Shown: positions 24,909 to 38,453 of the stretch, piece by piece
Numbering within the stretch: the stretch's first letter is position 1
Layout of the letters: every line of letters begins with the position of its first letter
Position numbers and translations under genes: made by a program
The notes under the pieces: model-generated
Told to the model about the DNA's origin: nothing
The model's database searches: none
What the model saw: the letters and a program-made list of their open reading frames with translations, nothing else
Assembly (NCBI GenBank): GCA_029962745.1
Contig: CM057151.1
Span: 39,221,136 to 39,285,135, forward strand
Origin: Echinometra lucunter
Lineage: Eukaryota > Echinodermata > Echinoidea > Camarodonta > Echinometridae
Length of the DNA: 64,000 bases
Direction of reading: 5' to 3'

Positions 24909-27394
24909 CGAATGTGGAAGAAGAGACACAATAAAGCCAGACGTATAGCTGGCTCTCTTATCCTTTTATTTACAAGCTTTCGGCCGGAGGGGCCTTCATC
25001 AGGCCTATACAGCGAAAAAAAAAAAATTGAAGAAACGAACATGATAATTATAAGCGTTTTGTAAGTGAATTAGGTTAGTTCTTCTTCTCAAATGGTTCCA
25101 AAGGTGTATGATATTCGTCTGGTGTAATAAGTTGTGTCCATGGTTCTATCTTAATGGATTTGATGGCAGGTTCAATGAGGCTATTTTCTGTTCGGCGACT
25201 TGGATAGCGATATGTCGTGATTGGCGGGATGCTTCTAACAGAGTGTTATGCCCTGGATAGTGTCAGGGCCAACTGCATAGTTTTTTTTAAGGGAGAGTCC
25301 TTTTGGTACAACATTGTTTTGTTAGTATTTCTGAATCATGTTTTAAAAAAAAAGTTATTCAAAAATTTCTTTGAGAAGATCAATCCCGGCAAACCTAACA
25401 TATACTTTTCATAAATATCTGAAAATTGTCGTATCAAATGAAGGAAAAAATACTAGTACATCGTATTTCACCTCAAAGTTGGTCATCTGAATAGATAAAC
25501 TTTTCTAAGATACATAAACTTAAAATCGATTTCCCCACCCCAACCCACCTATTTCAGCCGTTCAACGACTTATTGGGGCGTTTGTGGTAGAGGGTCACTT
25601 TTTTGGACTGAAACATCATGCGCAACTGCAACTGCAAACACAACACTCTATACCAGTTTGCATATTTTCGCAATAACCCAGCCCCCTTTCCCACAACAAC
25701 GGTTTACCTGTGCTGACACATCTCATGGCAACACTGTTCTAACTAAGTTTAATATGGTAAATATTAATAGAAATAATGATATTTACCTTGTTCTGTATAT
25801 TCCAGCTCAGTCAGTTACCATGTTACTGTACCTCCGCACTGCATACCTTTACATTGCATTTTTTTGAACGACAATCTTCTATTTAGACTACTTACATTTT
25901 TTGCAGGGATAAAATAATCGCATTCATGACTGTATACGGAACCATTTAGACTGATCGCCCAGCTGAAAAGACCTCGTCAGTCTGAATGGCTCCGTACAAT
26001 GCGATTTATTATCATACTGCTCAATTTTGAAATTTACTTCCGCTTACTATACCAAAGTCAAACTCGGATCCTGCAGCTTAAATGGATCCTGTACTTTGTA
26101 AAGGCTTGATTTAATCGACTGTAGAATTTTGATGTCTGTGTTGTATAAAGATGTTCAGAAGGATAGATAAACAGCCAGGAATGCTAAGGTTTTGAAATAT
26201 TAGATGTTATTATCAAGATATCTGTCACTGAATTCCGCCATTTGCAAACCAACCTGCGTAAGCTTTGTCTAACAGGCTATGGGGTGGAAAAGGTGTGGTA
26301 TTTCCAGTCACTTGTATACTTTCACTTAGTGTGAAGTACAAGATGATGCTTTGGAAGTTCAGAGTTCAAAGTTCAAAGTTCAGGGCTTCATATTTACACA
26401 ATATTACATACACTGAATGTAGGGGTAGATTTTTAAAAGTTACTCAATGACTTCAATGAAATTCCAGGAATAATTTTCTTCCTTTTTGCTTTACAGAAGC
26501 ACAGAATTTTACAGTTGGCAAAAGTCTCTTCCACGAACATGTGACTAAATATGTGAAAATAATTTCGGTACATGTCGTTCCCTGTGGAGTAGCCCAGGTC
26601 TAAATCTGACCCCCCCCCCCCACCCAAAAAAAAAAAAAAAATCTTTAGATATTTAAAAAAAAAAATTACTTTTGTGAAAGGGTGCAAAGTTCGAGCGGAA
26701 CGATAATTGGTATTCGATCGGGTGGTACCAGCTAGCTGAAAGTAGTGAATTGTGCAGTGACGTCTTGTATAAGGAAATTCATCTTCTGAGAGCTTTCTGA
26801 CATTTTATAAATGGATGTCCTTTGTTATTTAGTGTCTAACACGTATCATTAACATGCATGCTTGAGTGAGCAAAGGAATAATTTTCTTGATTATTTTGAA
26901 ATCTAATTTTTGGTTTTGGGGTACATTTCAAACGCTTATACTGGTATTTGGATGTTGGAAGAAAGATCGATAGCCGAGAGCATTATCGTCATGCCTCATT
27001 CACTAAAAAAAGACAGGTACTGAAAAACTGCACGTGCATGCAAAAGTAAATGTTTATGAGTGACTAATTATAAAATTCGAAAAAATGCAATGTGCAGTGC
27101 AAACGTGCATGTTTTATGATTTTGACGAAAATTTCTTGGAGGAAAAGATTTACATTTATTAATAATTCTACCTTGTTTTGTTAGCAGGCGGAAGAAAGAC
27201 AAGGAAAAGCATATCACTGTTCTATTATTCGGAAGTAGACATGAATGAGCATGAATACGTTTGAACTGCATTTTGCAGTTATTCACTTTTGTCAACTTAC
27301 CTGTCTCTGGGATTGATCGAATGCGTGATGGTTGGTCTTTTTAAATAAAAAAATTGAAAAATATTAAATATTAAATCTCTACGTAAACAAGGAT
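24909..27394. repeat. 2.5-kb repeat, copy in block B
   Basis: Near-identical partner of 13679-16183. The hammerhead-like core is at 24978-25002 on the minus strand with the same boxes. No coding domain. Confidence 0.7.
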
Positions 27395-28740
27395 CAGAGG
27401 CGTCGATCCTGGGGGCAGGGGGCAGTTGCTCCCCCAAAGAAAATTTCGGGGGCAAGATATCATTTTGCCCCCCCCCCCCAATAATTTCCCCAACCAAAAA
27501 AAAAAGAAAAAAGAAAAAAGAAAAAGAAGAGAAAAGAAAGGAAAAGAAGGAAGAAAGTGAAATGAAAGCGTAAAACAAGAAAAAAGAAAGAAAACGGGAC
27601 ACTGGGAAGCGCGCTCGCTCGTATTTATTGTATCTTAACTATGCCGATGATAATTACTGTTCTTATGAAAGGAAATCGGTTTGCATCTTATGTTGTCTAT
27701 CTATGTTATACTATTCTTCTACTCATAGGAAGTAATACAACAAAACAAGATATCACTCCTAGAAATCGAGCGGCTAGTTGATCTAAAAGTAGATAAAATT
27801 TCAGGAGATAACGGCCTGGATAAAAAAACGCAAAACAAAAACATATTTTCATTAACTCGCTCGCTACTCCACTTTACTCTCGCTGGTAAAAGCTAGATAC
27901 AAGATGATTTCGGGCAGCAAGTAGCTTATTATAGCAGCCAGATTCCAAAGTATCATTATATTTGGGCAGCAAGATGGGTTGACAAAGATTTTGGGACGAA
28001 TCCACATAATTTTGCCGGGATCGGTCGTTGACTTTGCTCGCTATAAGTAGAAACAGAATGGATTCGGACTGGCAAGCGAGGTACTAAAACAGTGTCCATA
28101 TTCGGCACACAGGGGATCGATGTATTATTTAGAGTATCATACAGGCATGACAGGTTTATAGTGTATTCTGATGATAACGTTAATAATAATATTCCGTTCT
28201 TGTATAGCGCATATCACATTTTTATCACATTTTTATGACGAAATAACACTTCTATCATATGGAAAAGGGTATATTTTTACTCACTCGCTGCGCTCGCTCA
28301 TTTCATATTAATGGTTTTGAAAAGCAAACGAATTCGGTGAGATGAGACCGAATAGATAATGTAGATGTTTCATTGGCTCACAGCGAAATTTGCCGAAGGG
28401 TTTACTACATCTACCATGAAAAACAGTGGTGTGCTTCCTCGCTGGCTTTGCTCGCTCGTAATATTAAAAAAAAAAAACAGAGTGGTTTGGGGGCAGCAAC
28501 AATGGACCAGCGATGTGACAAAATAGAGTTCATATTTGGCAGCGAAGTAACCATATACATATATATCAGGTATCATTTATGCCTATATGATAACTAAACT
28601 CTTCTCTCATAACAAGAAATTTGTTATTTTTTGCTCGCTCGCTTCGCTCGCTCGCAAAATTGAAAAAAAAAAGCAGGATGGTTCACATAGCAAGTTGCTT
28701 AATTTCCCAAATTTGAAAATGCTTCACGTTGATATAGGCT

Positions 28741-28796
<56 letters not shown>

Positions 28797-28912
28797 CATA
28801 CATATGTGTGAGGGTGTGTGTGTGTGTGTGTGTGTATGTACAAATAGTAGCCGTGGGGTCATCTCCGCTTGGTCGTCTTGCCCCCCATCCGAAAAATGGA
28901 TAGTCGCCTCTG
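27395..28912. mobile_element. hAT-like element with CAGAGGCG ends, block B
   Basis: Same element as 16184-17691, with the same inverted ends and two GCTCGC near-palindromes. An extra short stretch (about 27427-27440, GCTCCCCCAAAG) is present here and absent from block A. Confidence 0.6.
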
Positions 28913-28918
28913 ACTGAC

Positions 28919-29263
28919 ATCGACGTATTTCATTTCATTTCATTAATTTCGTTTATTTCCATTTCCAACATATATAAACAGAATATATAGGATGCATTGT
29001 ACAAAGTAAAACAATGAAACTTAACAATGGAATGGTAATGTAAATCACAGTGCACAACAAGCCTAAGAAAAGGTTGGTAATGGAGGGGACTGCTGAAAAG
29101 CTGTGCTTGTAGATTGCAACCCCCTATAACTTCGAGTTGTAAAATAGTATATCAATAAAAAGAAAACAAAAAGAACACACTAATGCAAACAATTGATAGA
29201 CATAACATCAAATGAGTGAAAGGGAAGGGAGGAAAGGAGAAACGAGAGAGAGAGAGAGGAGAG

Positions 29264-29296
<33 letters not shown>

Positions 29297-29760
29297 TGGA
29301 GGACTCTTGCCTATCAACAACACACACAAAATACACCGACCGACCGTGAAATGAATATCTGTACAAATGAATGAAAACATAATCGAGTAGTTTACATGTT
29401 TAGTATTGAATGAGGGATGATGAGTCTAAAGGGCTGGTGCATGGTAATTACGAAGAAGGTGTTTTTTGTTTTTTGTTTGTTTTTTTGTTTTTATTAATTT
29501 AAGGGCATTTTTGATGCTATGATCAAGAATGGTCCAGAGCTTCGGGCCTGCATACGAGAATATGGATTTAGAGAGTATAGTTCTTGGTAATGGCAGATGG
29601 AATTCGTCAGATTGGCGTGTGGGGTTATTTATGTATAGTTTTATTTTTATTGAATATTATATCATAGACTGAGGGTAACGTATTATTATTTATTGGTACA
29701 TAAACTGACCGAGATTATAACGATATAAATCGTTATCTTCAAGATATTATTTTCAAAAAT
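28919..29760 (-). mobile_element. LINE 3' end, copy in block B
   Basis: Counterpart of 17698-18540, with the RT C-terminal block near 29620-29510 on the minus strand and a (GA)n tract at about 29246-29288. Confidence 0.65.
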
Positions 29761-30829
29761 CAAAACATCGGTGTGGGAACAGCCAAGAAGGCTAACGCAC
29801 CGGCGTAAAATTCGTTTCGAGGAGTTGGGGGAGGGGGGGGGGGGGAATGATCGAAATCTTTAGGCGAAATTTCCTGCTCGAATTTACACTCGAGTATACA
29901 CACAACAACATATAAAACAAAAAAACCTTCGTCAGAAAACTTTTTTGGGCAGTAGCCTTCAACCTCCCTACCATTACGCCTGTGTGCACAAGCACAAGAA
30001 CATCATCTCATTTTACTGAATATGATATTGTTGCGAAATATCCTCTCCTGGAACGTGGACATTGGACATTATAAATGTCCAATAATTGCTGTCATTGAAT
30101 TTTCGACATTGGAGCACGATATGAACGCTCCTGCTGACCTACGAATCAGTCACGATTAGGAAGGCCTATAGCTTTTGAGGAGGAGACCATCACTTCAGGA
30201 TATCTTGATTGCGGATTGCTCAGAAAATTCTCCGCGTTTTATATTTTTAAAAGAAAGATTCAAATGCTTAATCAAGTTTGCTGCTGAACATGCTGAATAG
30301 TATTCATTTCGTATTTCTGATTGCACTGGGAACGAAACCGCATTAGCTTATTCTTTCGAAAGTAATCAGTTAATTTTACTGAGGAAGACAGATGACATGA
30401 CAAATCACAGTATGACGGTAACGCTGATAAAAAAAAAACAAAAAAAACGACCCTCCAACTCTCACTCATTATTATGTTTCAATGGCGGATGAGGTAGAGA
30501 GGGAGGGGAGGGAGGGGACTGTCACAATGGCCTGGGTCCCCTTTTAAACGAAATCTTTCACGCGCTATTTGTTAAATGAAAAGCAAGCGGGGTGTTGTCC
30601 CAAAGTTCCTGGAATACAGCCGAAAATGACTGACAACATGAAAACAATGTTCACTTCCTCCACTCTGTCCATCGATTGATTCCCTACCACCGTGTTGACG
30701 ATGTTCCCCTTGCTGTCTTTCGCTCAGCTATGCCTCTACTTCTCATACTACAGGCGCAATTATGCATTCCCACATCTCGAAATACAATGCCATACATTTC
30801 TTCAAATTTCTCGTTTCTCTCCTCCGTTT
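29761..30829. other. Non-coding, counterpart of 18541-19560
   Basis: Aligns with block A. Contains a G run at 29833-29845 and about 24 bases near 30635-30660 that block A lacks. No gene. Confidence 0.5.
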
Positions 30830-32410
30830 TTTTTACAGATCTGACATGGCTCTACTACCGCGGTAGGTAATCGATATTTTTTTAAGATGTCGGTAAAAAT
30901 TGAGGATGCGATTCAACTCAAGGGTTTTCCAGTCATCCAAGAAAACCCATGTCCCTCAGCCATGTCTAGAATGAGGTTTCATGTTCTTCTGTGCATGGTG
31001 CTTGTCCTGTACACAAACTCTTTCAGCCCTCCACAATGCATAATTTATATGAAATATATCTCATAAATTTGGTGTACATTCTTGAGTCTATTTTCATTTT
31101 GCCATACATTTTTTACCGGTCTGCCACGACTCTATACGGCGGCGATTAGTAATCGATATTTCTTGACTACGTCGAGGATGCGATTTTCTCAAGGGTTTTG
31201 CAGTAAAGCCTCTGTTCCCCAAACGATAGAGGGTAACTGTCCGTTGCAAGTGCTTTAGGACGGCTGCATGGACACACTTGACTGAACTTCACCTTAGTTT
31301 CCATCTTTAACAAAAAGAATTTGTTAATAATGTATGTATATTACAGAAAGGAGATAGACAACCCCCAAAGGGGACTTTGTTTTGGGGACGCCGAAGGTTG
31401 AAAAATATGAATGAGGAACATAAACATGCACACAACTTTAAGGAAAAGTCACAAAATAAGTAGAAAACATGTACAAGAAAAACGTACAGGAAAAGAATTA
31501 AAGAAAATAAATTTGAAAAAGAAATAAAGAAAAATAAAGGAGATATATATATATATATATGTCTCATGAATAAAAAATGGAAAGAAGAAACAGATGAAAC
31601 AAGAATAAGAGAGGAAAAAATAAATAAAACCGACAAAGATGAAAAAGACAACACATTTGAAAGTAGAATTCTATGTAGGTGTGCAAGCATGCATATTATC
31701 AATAATAATATTCCGTTCTTGTATAGCATCATCATCTAACGTCTCTATGGGCTTCAAAAGGACTTTGAATGTGAGATTAAAAAAAAAAGTCTATTGTGTC
31801 CACGCTTAAGTGCATCGAGCACGTAAAAATGTAGATTATAAATTGGATGAATAAAGTAGAAAGCGATTACGAATGCTCGAAACACGTTCAGCACCCGTGA
31901 CTTCGATTGCAGAAATTACGAATTCTACCGCACATTAACGAAATCGCTTTTCTTTTAACACTTTTGATCGCTAAAAACGAATTTGCGTGCTCTAAAATGA
32001 AATTGCTTGCTATTTGCGTTAATTTGAATGACCGACAGACATGATACGAGAGGTATCGTTTAGTTTGAATGACCATTTTACGAATGTGATTGGCAGGAGT
32101 TTATAATTGACCAGGAAATCCAAAACCCATGTTTCTCAAATATATCCATAATAAAGTGTGACTGCCCTGTGCAAGTGCTTTAGAACGATTGGACACACAT
32201 TCTGCAGCTTTTACAATGCAAATCTGTTCAGAGTAATAATATTTCATTACGTGCCACACATTCTTGAATATTTTTGGGGTATACTTTGCAGGTCTGCCGT
32301 GACTCTACTTGGGGTTATAGTAATCGATATTTTAGGAAGAAGTCGATAAATCTAGGATGCGATACTCCTCAAGGGTTTTGCGGCATCCGCGAAGCATACA
32401 GTTCTCAACG
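30830..32410. repeat. Three degenerate modules, block B
   Basis: Counterpart of 19561-21130, with cores starting at about 30836, 31120 and 32290. Same order of conserved boxes. Confidence 0.6.
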
Positions 32411-32761
32411 ATCCCTATGTAGCAAGGTTCATTGCCCTGTCTAAGTGCCGACGGTTGCACACAGTTTCTGACCGCTTTCCGCAATGAAGATAGTTATATT
32501 TCAGAATTTCAGACCAAATTTTTATCATCATCATGACCATAATAGTTTGTACGTGCTGCGGGGTATATTGTTTGTAGCATCATCATACCTAGTTTCATCA
32601 CTGTCATGGGGGGGGGGGGGGACATTAACCCACCGGCGAAACCTTATTTAGCCCTTTTAAAAGACAATAATCATGACCATCCTGCTCCTCCATCCTCATC
32701 ACCATCACCACCAACCCCATCATCGTCATCATCATCGTCGTCAAATTTATATCTATTCATC

Positions 32762-32804
<43 letters not shown>

Positions 32805-33410
32805 CCGCGTACATCCTCACACCCAGTCCCAACCACGCACACGCACACCCACCCAAACACACACACAAAATCCCCAAATATACGAAAAGCAACATGCCCC
32901 TCCTTGCTTCAAAATGCATTAAAAAGAAAAGCATTTCGAAATATTATTGCCTATAATTAAAAACTATTCTAATGCATTTTGTTCCCAATACTAATCATGC
33001 TAATGCTTAGTGCTTGTGACCATGAAATCTGTAGCTATGGTAATATGAAAAATAAATCAGCCATGGTAGGAACAATCATCATAATAAGTGGTAAGTACAG
33101 TACATAATGAGTCCATCACTCATATCAAATGTCATTTCGACGGAAGAGCAGTGACTCGCTCTCTGACTGTAATGTTGCCGGGGATAAAGATAACAATGCA
33201 AATAGATGGAGGGGAGGAATAAGAAAGGTCAGTATTATGCGTTTATATATGCTCCTTGTTGCTATTAACATGATTAAGAAATACTCAGCAAAAGGAAATG
33301 AAAGAGTAATGATGAATAGCTTCCATGCATCGAATATCCTCCATACTATACTTTTGGATGTATAAACAGGAAAGCATTGGCTTTGCGAGAATTAGAAGGG
33401 GAGGATAATG

Positions 33411-33600
33411 AATAGATTTATTTATCTATTTATTTATTCAGTTCCACATTATGGGAGGATCACCCTTATCAGCTAAAAGCTGGTCTTCCAAGGGGCCCAT
33501 CCACAGGATAAAAATACAGCATATTTATAAAATACATTAATAAAGTTACAATTATTATTATCATTAAATAAACAAAATATAAGTAAACAAACAAAATTAT
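33411..33600 (-). mobile_element. LINE 3' UTR and tail, block B
   Basis: Counterpart of 22131-22330, followed by (GA)n and a G run at 33668-33714. Confidence 0.5.
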
Positions 33601-33663
33601 TACATGAACATAAAGAAAACAAGAATGCACGGAAGGGAACGAAAGGAACAAGGTATAGAAAGA

Positions 33664-33716
<53 letters not shown>

Positions 33717-33858
33717 AGAAAAGAAAGCCAAGTACGAAATTGTTGCGTATAAGATCAAAACCAAATTTAAAAAGTAATCATCGCATCATTTAAAGAGAAT
33801 GAGGGGAAGGGAACCACTTTCAAATAACAATATCGTGTTAGGCATTACAGATATCAAT

Positions 33859-35348
33859 TCAGATTGCAGGCTTGACGCAGATGAATCTCAAACGCAACCC
33901 GTCGCATACCCAATTACGCCATCCTAGAGTAACCGATCCGTCCGTTCCCCCAATAAAGGCGCAGGTTTCACTGGCTCCGTTGCTAGGGTATCCTGTGACC
34001 CAGGCTTCGTAGTCAAAAGGAGTACCATCGGACCATTTCCAAGTCCCATCATCGGATCGCTGAAGGCCGAGCCACAGACCCTACACAAAGGAAAAATGTT
34101 GGGGTTAAAATAATGATGACAATGACTATGAAGGGTGGAGTCTTATTCAAGGTACCAACGACGCAGGACTGCGTCAGTGACCCGGCCTTCGGTACGCCAT
34201 GTGGCAGTGATTTCGTAGAATAAGTGAATGTCAAAGTAAACACTGTAAGCAGGTGCAAGCACTTACTGTCTCAACACATAGCAGTACAGGAGGGTGTTTC
34301 CTATTAAAGTTACGAATGACTTTGCGAAGGACTTGAATATGGCAAGCCATATGGAATTCTCTGTCATTATAAATCGCATCAGCTAAAAATATGTGAAATA
34401 TGCAGACGTAGATCAACATTACTTTTCTTACGAACTTCATTATTGCAGAGTATTTTTGGCCACAATTTGAATTTTTGAATTGAATTTGAATTTTTTAATT
34501 GAATTCACATTTATTTCCTTCTGACACAGGATACATAATACAAAATAGCAATAAATGATATGACAAATATAGAAGGTGACGAACACCCGAAAAGCGTAGC
34601 TTATGTTGGGGTCGCCAAATACAAAATACAATAAAAAGAACATGCAATGTACATATACTCGGACATTATTCTGCTTTTGAAAAATGAGATTATGGGAAAT
34701 GCAGACACACTGTGTTAAAACATCAGGAAAAATTTTGGGCATCCCATTTGGCACTTCATATGCAAGTCGTTCGTAAAGTCATGCGTAACTTAACGAACAG
34801 ATTTATGAGACACCCGCCCCCGTCTCCTTTTAGTGACTCTTTTGCAATACGTCTGATCCAGAATGCTAGGAATTACACATAACACATAAACAGAAACAAT
34901 AAGAAATAACATCACAGAATAATTGGGGGTCATCTTCCAATGTAATATTGTGTCGATCTCAAGTAAGAGCGATTGTGTGTACGTGTGAGTATACTCATGC
35001 CTGTTAAATAGTAGGGCAACCTGAGGGTGTCCTTTAGTGAAAAATCTTGTTATTGTTATCATTCTGTGCCAAAAGTGATCGAGCCTAAGTGACTTCCAAA
35101 CTTACTATGCCTCTACGTGCTAGACGACGGGTCACATATTGGTTTGTCTCCTCGGAGTGCACAGAGAGGAGGAAGGCACCGTCAGTCTGGCATTGATTTT
35201 CAGCGTCATGGAAGACCACAGGTTCGTCGGAGTAATACTTGAAGCAAACACCTATTTTGGAGTTGTAGGTGTAGCCCTCGGAGCAGCTCTGTGCCGAACC
35301 GATAGCAACAACGCTTGCGAGGACAAGAAGAGCTACGAAGAACTTCAT
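33859..35348 (-). CDS. Secreted C-type lectin-like protein, copy B (intact, two exons)
   Basis: Exon 1 is 35348-35106 (81 codons), the intron 35105-34081, and exon 2 34080-33859 (73 codons plus TGA), giving 154 residues. Donor ATA|GTAAGT and acceptor TGTGTAG|GG are both phase 0. Residues 1-19 form a signal peptide; the rest is one long-form CTLD with cysteines at 22, 35, 53, 121, 140 and 149, expected to pair 22-35, 53-149 and 121-140. WLGL (84-87) matches the core WIGL motif and WSDG (97-100) follows. EPN/QPD and WND triads are missing (YPSN and WRNWVCD instead), so it is probably not a classical calcium-dependent sugar binder. Such short secreted CTLD proteins act in immunity, coelomocyte secretion or biomineral matrices; the role here is unknown. 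No TATA box is certain. The intron carries a foldback MITE and a LINE tail. Confidence 0.85.
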
Positions 35349-35571
35349 CGTGAAATTGTTTGATCTCTTCCACCAGATGGGTTGGGTCGAGAGTAATCTA
35401 ATGAAGATTTAGAATAGGGTATAGGAAAATTAGTGTGGAACCGAGTGACTCCGAAACTCCAGTATACAATAAAAATAAACAGAGAACAAATACACAAACA
35501 TCACAACACAGCCAAAAGTGTCTGCCAAAAGTAGAGTCTAAAGCTTTGCCACTTGCCAAAATAGCGCCTTT

Positions 35572-36000
35572 CTTTTATTTTTTTTTAACAGTTTTGTCCA
35601 GAAATAAATTTTCATAGGCCCGTCGCGGAGGGAAAAAAAAAGAAAAAAAAAGAAAACAATATGAAAAAATAGAAAAGAAAAATAAAAGAAAAAAAGATAA
35701 AAAGAAAGAAAAAAAAAGATAAAAAGAAAGAAAAAAAAAGATAAAAAGAAAGAAAAGAAAAGTAAGCAAAGAAAAGACATGCAGAGAGTAAAGAAAAAAA
35801 AGGAAAAGAAGAGGAACAAGATAATAATTATAAAGAAGAAAGAAGAAAAAGGAAAAAAAGAAAAAGAAAAGAAAAGGAAAGAGAAAAAAAAAAGAAAAAA
35901 GGAAAGGGGAAAAGAAAAGAGAAAAGAGAATATCAAAAAATAATTAAAGAAGGGATAGAGAGAGAAAAAAAGAGATAAGATAAATATATAAATCAGTACG
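35572..36000. repeat. Purine-rich (A/G) low-complexity tract
   Basis: From about 35628 the plus strand is almost pure A and G, with AAAGAAAG-type repeats including three near-copies of a GATAAAAAGAAAGAAA unit (35694-35755). The long minus-strand open frame is only the Phe/Leu-rich shadow of this tract. Confidence 0.85.
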
Positions 36001-36838
36001 ATATATATATGTATATAATCTGTTCAGGAGCAGGAATAGTACAGGAACTCAGTAATGGTTAGTCTCATAGTTCAGATAATTTTTTTCTACTGACCAGTGT
36101 TACAGTAAGATAAAAAGGTGTGGGATGGGGGAGGGGGAACCTGGGAAAGCGTGCGAACTGCGTCGACTTTTGTGCGGAGCCTACAGAAATCCTTGGGTGT
36201 TTATGGTTGTGTGAGACTATAAGCAATTTAAATATCAAGTTTTGACAATTATTATTTTTTGAATATTGTTTTATTAGCCGAAAACGAGGGTGGGGGCGGC
36301 TCCTGCAGTTCTGTCTGTGTTTTCGTATTTGATAGATTAACTACTTTAATCCTTGGTAATATCCTTGTTTAATTCCTTACCAATTATTTTTGCATATTTT
36401 TATCTGTAAACTGAACACTTTCAGCTCCCTAAATACATGTTATTTATTTCTGGTAAACCGAAGAGTGAATGAATAAGTGAATTGTTGCGATATAGCACTG
36501 TACTCTGCAATGTCGTGGTTCCATTGGCTATATAGTTTATAAGATAGGAAAATTGAATAAAGCGCGATGTCCTGACCACATCGTATATCGTTAGTTTCCA
36601 GATGTTGTCCATCCTAACACATACAGTACCTTGAATCAGTTTCAATTTTTAGAAAATTTTCTGACCAGCTCTTTCACATTTCATCAACGTACTCCTAAAA
36701 TTTTGGGACGATTTAAATTCGTGTATAACGTAGAATGTAATTTCCTTACCACGTCGTGACGATGGCCGGGAACTTTGATGTAGTCTTGGCTCTCGGTAGC
36801 AAGGTCCAGGAACTGTTCTTTATATATCATCAGAAATA

Positions 36839-36891
<53 letters not shown>

Positions 36892-37393
36892 AAAAGAAAC
36901 AAGCTCAGAGATGTCGTTTTGAAAGGACGTAAATAGGTCTTCTTACGGGTCGAATGAGAAAATAAAGGCACATGCCATAATTATGCAATCAACAGATGAA
37001 AGGTTTCAGATTTTCTCTATCCTTGGCTTTAAATCTTTCTTGATTTTGTTCTTTTTAATCAACCATAACATCCATGATTTCATTTATCACACTCATCCCT
37101 CCTTATATGCCTTCGGTATATACAGAATAATGAAAGGATTCACGAGGCTTACATTAGGTAGACGATCGAAAAACATCTACAGTATATCTAAGCTCCTTTT
37201 CGGAACAATTCTGCTGAGCATTCTAGTCAGGCCTGCGCATTGCAGGAGACGCTCACAGTGACTGTCGCATCCTACTGCGTGCGTGAAGAGATTCATTCAA
37301 GGTTTAGTATAACATGTTATGGCAGCCTTGCTGTGGCTGGATTGAGACAGTTGTACAGCTCTTGAAGCAGAATCACACAACATATATATACAA
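36001..37393. other. No gene seen; (AG)n at 36844-36888
   Basis: AT-rich sequence with short non-descript open frames. The only structure is an uninterrupted AG microsatellite of about 45 bases. Confidence 0.5.
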
Positions 37394-37810
37394 TTAACCC
37401 ATTCGTGACAGGAATTATTTAAAGCCTAAATTGATCAGCTTTTATTCTTCAAATTGGCAACACCAACATTTTTATTTTATTGCTACACTTTTCTTATAAA
37501 ACGTCGTGTATCTGAAATGAATATAAGTTTGACAGAAATTATGATGAGAAGTCAAAAAGTTGCCAATTTGCAGGGGAAAACGGTGATTTTAAACTTTCTA
37601 TCACATTGCCAATTTAAGGATTTTAGTGCTTATTTTCCTTTGAAAAATTTTCAGCATCAAACAACAAATATTGATGCAACCAAAATGGGCACAGTAAGTG
37701 TAGAAGTTTTTGCTCTTTCTGCTCATGTATTTGGTATAATTTTTAGGGCTCTGCATCAAAAGTTATTAGGTCAAACCACAAAATGTGGACCTCTGTCACG
37801 AATGGGTTAA
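37394..37810. mobile_element. TTAA-flanked MITE (piggyBac-like), 409 bp
   Basis: TTAA at 37394-37397 and 37807-37810 flank CCCATTCGTGACAG at the start and its inverse CTGTCACGAATGGG at the end: 14-bp perfect inverted termini with a TTAA duplication. Inside, ATTGGCAA/TTGCCAATTT motifs recur. No transposase. A sibling of nearly identical length lies at 54748-55158. Confidence 0.75.
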
Positions 37811-38453
37811 AATAACATTTCGACAATTCGATAAGATAAGGTAAGAATAAAATAAAGTATGATGTCGTAATATGTAATATGTACAGTTCCATGCCATTCA
37901 ATGCTTTCCAAAAATAACAAACCATGCAATTTGAAAGTAAAGTTACATCATATAAAAGTAAACGTAATGAAGAGTTTAAACAGAAATATTCATAAGAAAT
38001 CAAATATTATAACTGAAATTTAGAATATATATATGATCAAATTGTAAGTGTTAATAGGCAAATTGAAATAAGATTAAAAATTTATCTGAAACAAGCAAAG
38101 GTGAAAATGCATTATATATTTAGATTAAAAATTATTTAAAACATGAGAGATTACAATTTTGCATAAGATTTTGCTAGTGCAATATACAACTGGTAATACA
38201 GATATTTACAAATGCAATTATATTTAAATTCAGATTCATGTAAGTTCATTATTAGGATAAGATGCAAATGTATATTACAGTACTGTCTTTTCAATTACTT
38301 GGTAGGAATGGATCATGCAAATAATATCAGAAAATTAAATTAATGGTAAGGTAAAAGATGGGAGTGACAAAACAACAAACCAACGTAGAATTTTGAGAGA
38401 GAGAGGAGAGGGAAAAGAGAGAAGGGGGCTTTAGAAAGGGTAGAGAAAGAGAC
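37811..38453. other. No gene seen
   Basis: AT-rich with short poly-A-like stretches. I find no feature. Confidence 0.5.

Larger units (their letters stand above)
24811..35571. repeat. Duplicate block B (about 10.7 kb)
   Basis: Colinear repeat of 13579-24302 starting at the same CTCAGACAAGAG. It ends just past the lectin upstream region (AAAGCTTTGCCA). The sequence then continues into unique purine-rich DNA. Confidence 0.9.

Noticed and set aside
24164..25042. Long open frames crossing the N gap
   Set aside because: They exist only because unknown bases contain no stop codons.
35538..35936. Phe-rich membrane-like protein on the minus strand
   Set aside because: Shadow of a nearly pure A/G low-complexity tract.
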